Below are positions 62,277 to 64,000 of a DNA stretch of 64,000 nucleotides, one piece after another. Source of the DNA: Pseudomonas fluorescens (GTDB lineage: Bacteria > Pseudomonadota > Gammaproteobacteria > Pseudomonadales > Pseudomonadaceae); contig NZ_CABVIX010000001.1 in the NCBI RefSeq assembly GCF_902498185.1, positions 744,001 through 808,000 on the forward strand. The letters run 5' to 3'. The position numbers and the translations under genes are program-made. Every line of letters begins with the position of its first letter. The first letter of the stretch is position 1. The notes beneath the pieces are model-generated. The model was given only the letters and a program-made list of their open reading frames with translations, did no database searches and was not told where the DNA came from.

Positions 62277-63323
62277 ATGGACGAAGCCAAGCTTCACGAA
62301 TTCATGGGCAGACTGGTGACCGACATGGGCGCTGCAGCCATCCTGGCCAACGTCATCCTCGGTGATGAACTGGGCCTGTACAAAGCCATGGCCGATAGCC
62401 AGCCGATTACCCCGGACGCGCTGGCCGCCAAGACCGGTTGTCACCCACGCCTGGTCCGTGAGTGGCTCAGCGCCCAGGTGGCCTCGGGTTACATGGAACA
62501 CCACGACGGGACTTTCGTGCTGCCCGAAGAACAGGCCCTGGCGCTGGCCGTGGAGGACTCACCGGTCTACATCGCCGGCGGCGCGATGGTGATTGCCTCG
62601 CTGTTCCACGACAAGGACAAGCTGGTGGCCGCCATGCGCGGCGACGGTGGCTTGGCCTGGGGAGACCATCACCCTTGCATGTTCAGCGGCACCGAGCGTT
62701 TCTTCCGGCCAGGCTACAAGGCCTTCCTGGTGGCCGAGTGGCTGCCTGCCCTGGAGGGCGTGGTCGAGAAACTCAAGGCGGGCGTCAAGGTCGCCGACGT
62801 CGGCTGCGGGCATGGCGCCTCGACCATCGTCATGGCCAAGGCGTTTCCCGCTTCACGGTTTGTCGGTTTCGATTACCACGCACCGTCCATCACCATCGCC
62901 TCCGAGCGGGCGAGGGAGGGCGGGGTCAGCGAGCACGTCCGCTTCGAGCAGGGCGCAGCCAAGGACTATCCCGGCAACGATTACGACCTGGTGTGCTACT
63001 TCGATTGCCTGCACGACATGGGGGATCCGGTTGGCGCCGCGCGCCACGCCTATCAGTCGTTGAAGGCCGACGGTACGGTGTTGCTCGTCGAGCCTTACGC
63101 CGAGGATACGCTTGACGACAACATCAACCCGGTCGGGAGGCTGTTCTACGCGGCATCGACGTTCATCTGCACGCCCAACTCGCTGTCCCAGGAAGTTGGC
63201 CTCGGGCTCGGCGCGCAAGCCGGTGAAACGCGCTTGCGCGAGGTGTTTGCGCAGGCGGGGTTCAGCCACTTCCGGCGCGCGGCCCAGACGCCTTTCAATC
63301 TGATACTGGAGGCCCGCAAGTAG
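62277..63323 (+). CDS. Class I SAM-dependent methyltransferase (O-methyltransferase-like)
   Basis: 348 residues. N-terminal winged helix resembling the dimerisation domain of plant-type O-methyltransferases (LAAKTGCHPRLVREWLSAQVASGYM), then a Rossmann fold with SAM motif I VADVGCGHGASTIVMAKAFP (about 182-201), motif II FVGFDYHAPSI and YDLVCYFDCLHDMGDP. Start at 62277 after GCAGGAGGG. Substrate unknown. Ends with a hairpin. Confidence 0.82.
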   Translation: MDEAKLHEFMGRLVTDMGAAAILANVILGDELGLYKAMADSQPITPDALAAKTGCHPRLVREWLSAQVASGYMEHHDGTFVLPEEQALALAVEDSPVYIAGGAMVIASLFHDKDKLVAAMRGDGGLAWGDHHPCMFSGTERFFRPGYKAFLVAEWLPALEGVVEKLKAGVKVADVGCGHGASTIVMAKAFPASRFVGFDYHAPSITIASERAREGGVSEHVRFEQGAAKDYPGNDYDLVCYFDCLHDMGDPVGAARHAYQSLKADGTVLLVEPYAEDTLDDNINPVGRLFYAASTFICTPNSLSQEVGLGLGAQAGETRLREVFAQAGFSHFRRAAQTPFNLILEARK

Positions 63324-63343
63324 CGGCTCCACGAGATCCGGAG

Positions 63344-63371
63344 CACGAGCGCCGCCTGGCGGCGCTTCGTG
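63344..63371 (+). terminator. Hairpin after the methyltransferase gene
   Basis: CACGAGCGCCGCC and GGCGGCGCTTCGTG pair almost perfectly about 20 bp after the stop codon. No strong T-run. Confidence 0.5.
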
Positions 63372-63422
63372 GACGTGCCCTGGATGACAGCCGCCCTTCA
63401 CCTGCTGTATACATGACGCCTA

Positions 63423-63518
63423 CCAAGGGGAGCCCTGCAACGGGCTGAGAAACCGCTGGCACTTCGCAGCGCGGTGACCCTTCGAACCTGATCCGGATCA
63501 TGCCGGCGAAGGGATGGG
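63423..63518 (+). ncRNA. TPP (THI-element) riboswitch
   Basis: Contains the conserved elements in order: GGGGAGCCC, GGGCTGAGA (63443-63451), a variable stem (CCGCTGG...CAGCGCGG), GACCCTTCGAACCTGATC, CCGGATCATGCCGG and GCGAAGGGA. Binds thiamine pyrophosphate and turns down the downstream gene. It ends about 90 bp before the tenA GTG. Confidence 0.93.
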
Positions 63519-63610
63519 ATAGCCAACCTGCCTTCTTTGCCGGTCTCATTGCGAGGCCGTTCCATGCCCGTTACCTGCGGTCTCGCTGCCACTTTCCCGA
63601 GGACAGCACC

Positions 63611-64000
63611 GTGACCGAACGCTTCACCGAAACCCTGCGACGCCAGAGCGAGCCCTCCTGGACAGCGGCGGTCGAGCACCGCTTTGTCAACGAACTCTTC
63701 GAGGGCCGAGTGCCGGACGCCGTGATGGTCCGCTACCTGGTGCAAGACCATCGCTTCCTCGACAGCTTCCTGACCCTGCTGGGCGCAGCCATCGCGACGG
63801 CGGACACCTTCGAGGCGCGGCTGCGGCTGGGACGCTTCGCCGGGATGATCTCGGGCGAGGAAAACACCTACTTCCTGCGCGCCTTCGAGGCGCTGGGCGT
63901 CAGTCCCGCGGAGCGCGAGCAGCCGCAAGACACGCTCCCGACCGCAGGCTTCAAGTCGATCATGCGCGAAGCCGCGGCGACCCGCTCGTACGCGGCGGCG
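63611..64000 (+). CDS. tenA: TenA-family aminopyrimidine aminohydrolase (partial, C-terminus outside window)
   Basis: About 130 residues are visible. Starts at GTG 63611 nine bases after GAGGAC (VTERFTETLRRQSEPSW). TenA signs: AAVEHRFVNELFEGRVPD, MVRYLVQDHRFLDSF and GRFAGMISGEENTYFLRAFEALG. TenA recycles degraded thiamine pyrimidine for thiamine salvage. Position behind a TPP riboswitch agrees. The family's catalytic Cys and terminal Glu lie at or beyond the window edge. Confidence 0.88.
   Translation, partial: MTERFTETLRRQSEPSWTAAVEHRFVNELFEGRVPDAVMVRYLVQDHRFLDSFLTLLGAAIATADTFEARLRLGRFAGMISGEENTYFLRAFEALGVSPAEREQPQDTLPTAGFKSIMREAAATRSYAAA

Overview
The window is a GC-rich bacterial chromosome segment with tightly packed genes, short intergenic gaps and many ATGA or TGATG overlaps. 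Gene content points to a fluorescent pseudomonad, most likely of the Pseudomonas putida group: a MexEF-OprN pump, xenobiotic reductase XenA, the pyoverdine and quorum-quenching acylase PvdQ, a urease cluster with ureJ, glcDEFG, and REP-like palindromes built on the motif GGAGCGGGCT. I saw no tRNA, rRNA, CRISPR array, insertion sequence or intact prophage. The assignment rests on family recognition by eye; no database search was run.

Layout. 1-5142: MexEF-OprN-type efflux operon (minus strand, outer-membrane gene cut by the window edge). 5318-8253: a membrane diguanylate cyclase, an alpha/beta hydrolase and a trypsin-like lipoprotein (minus). 8495-10579: a radical SAM/DUF4130 DNA-repair pair behind a near-consensus LexA box. 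10721-18566: small conserved proteins, an ArsR-xenA divergent pair, an NCS1 permease, an EamA exporter, a bile-acid-symporter-like carrier and an XRE-cupin regulator. 18654-21629: catalase-like peroxidase plus cytochrome b561, divergent from an ECF sigma/anti-sigma pair; the two transcripts start from mirror-image ECF-type promoters. 21631-28686: xthA, a GNAT enzyme and the tamA-tamB envelope operon. 29132-31288: a HAD phosphatase/mannitol-1-phosphate dehydrogenase fusion, followed by an orphan Mor-family regulator. 32252-35368: a small membrane protein, a small winged-helix protein and pvdQ. 35419-43774: lpxH, ppiB, glnS, cysS, a two-component system, ilvE and a VOC protein. 44009-49584: ureDABCEJFG behind a sigma-54-type promoter. 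49656-56224: a heme-dependent N-demethylase (DmmA/HODM-like) cluster with an MFS carrier, an aminobutyraldehyde-type dehydrogenase and a FadR-family regulator. 56310-61375: a cache-domain protein and glcDEFG. 61390-64000: DUF1810 and YdcH-like genes, a methyltransferase, and a TPP riboswitch in front of tenA.

How the genes work together. The segment is mostly metabolic and stress-response core with lineage-specific modules. Nitrogen scavenging is a theme: urease, the predicted oxidative N-demethylase and the aminobutyraldehyde dehydrogenase all release or use amine nitrogen. Stress modules are an oxidative-stress ECF unit, an SOS-linked repair pair and an osmolyte (mannitol) synthase. The two modules I would look at first are the N-demethylase locus, whose substrate is unknown and which shares a 12-base motif with the dehydrogenase/regulator promoter region, and the mirror-image ECF promoter between the sigma factor and the peroxidase operon.
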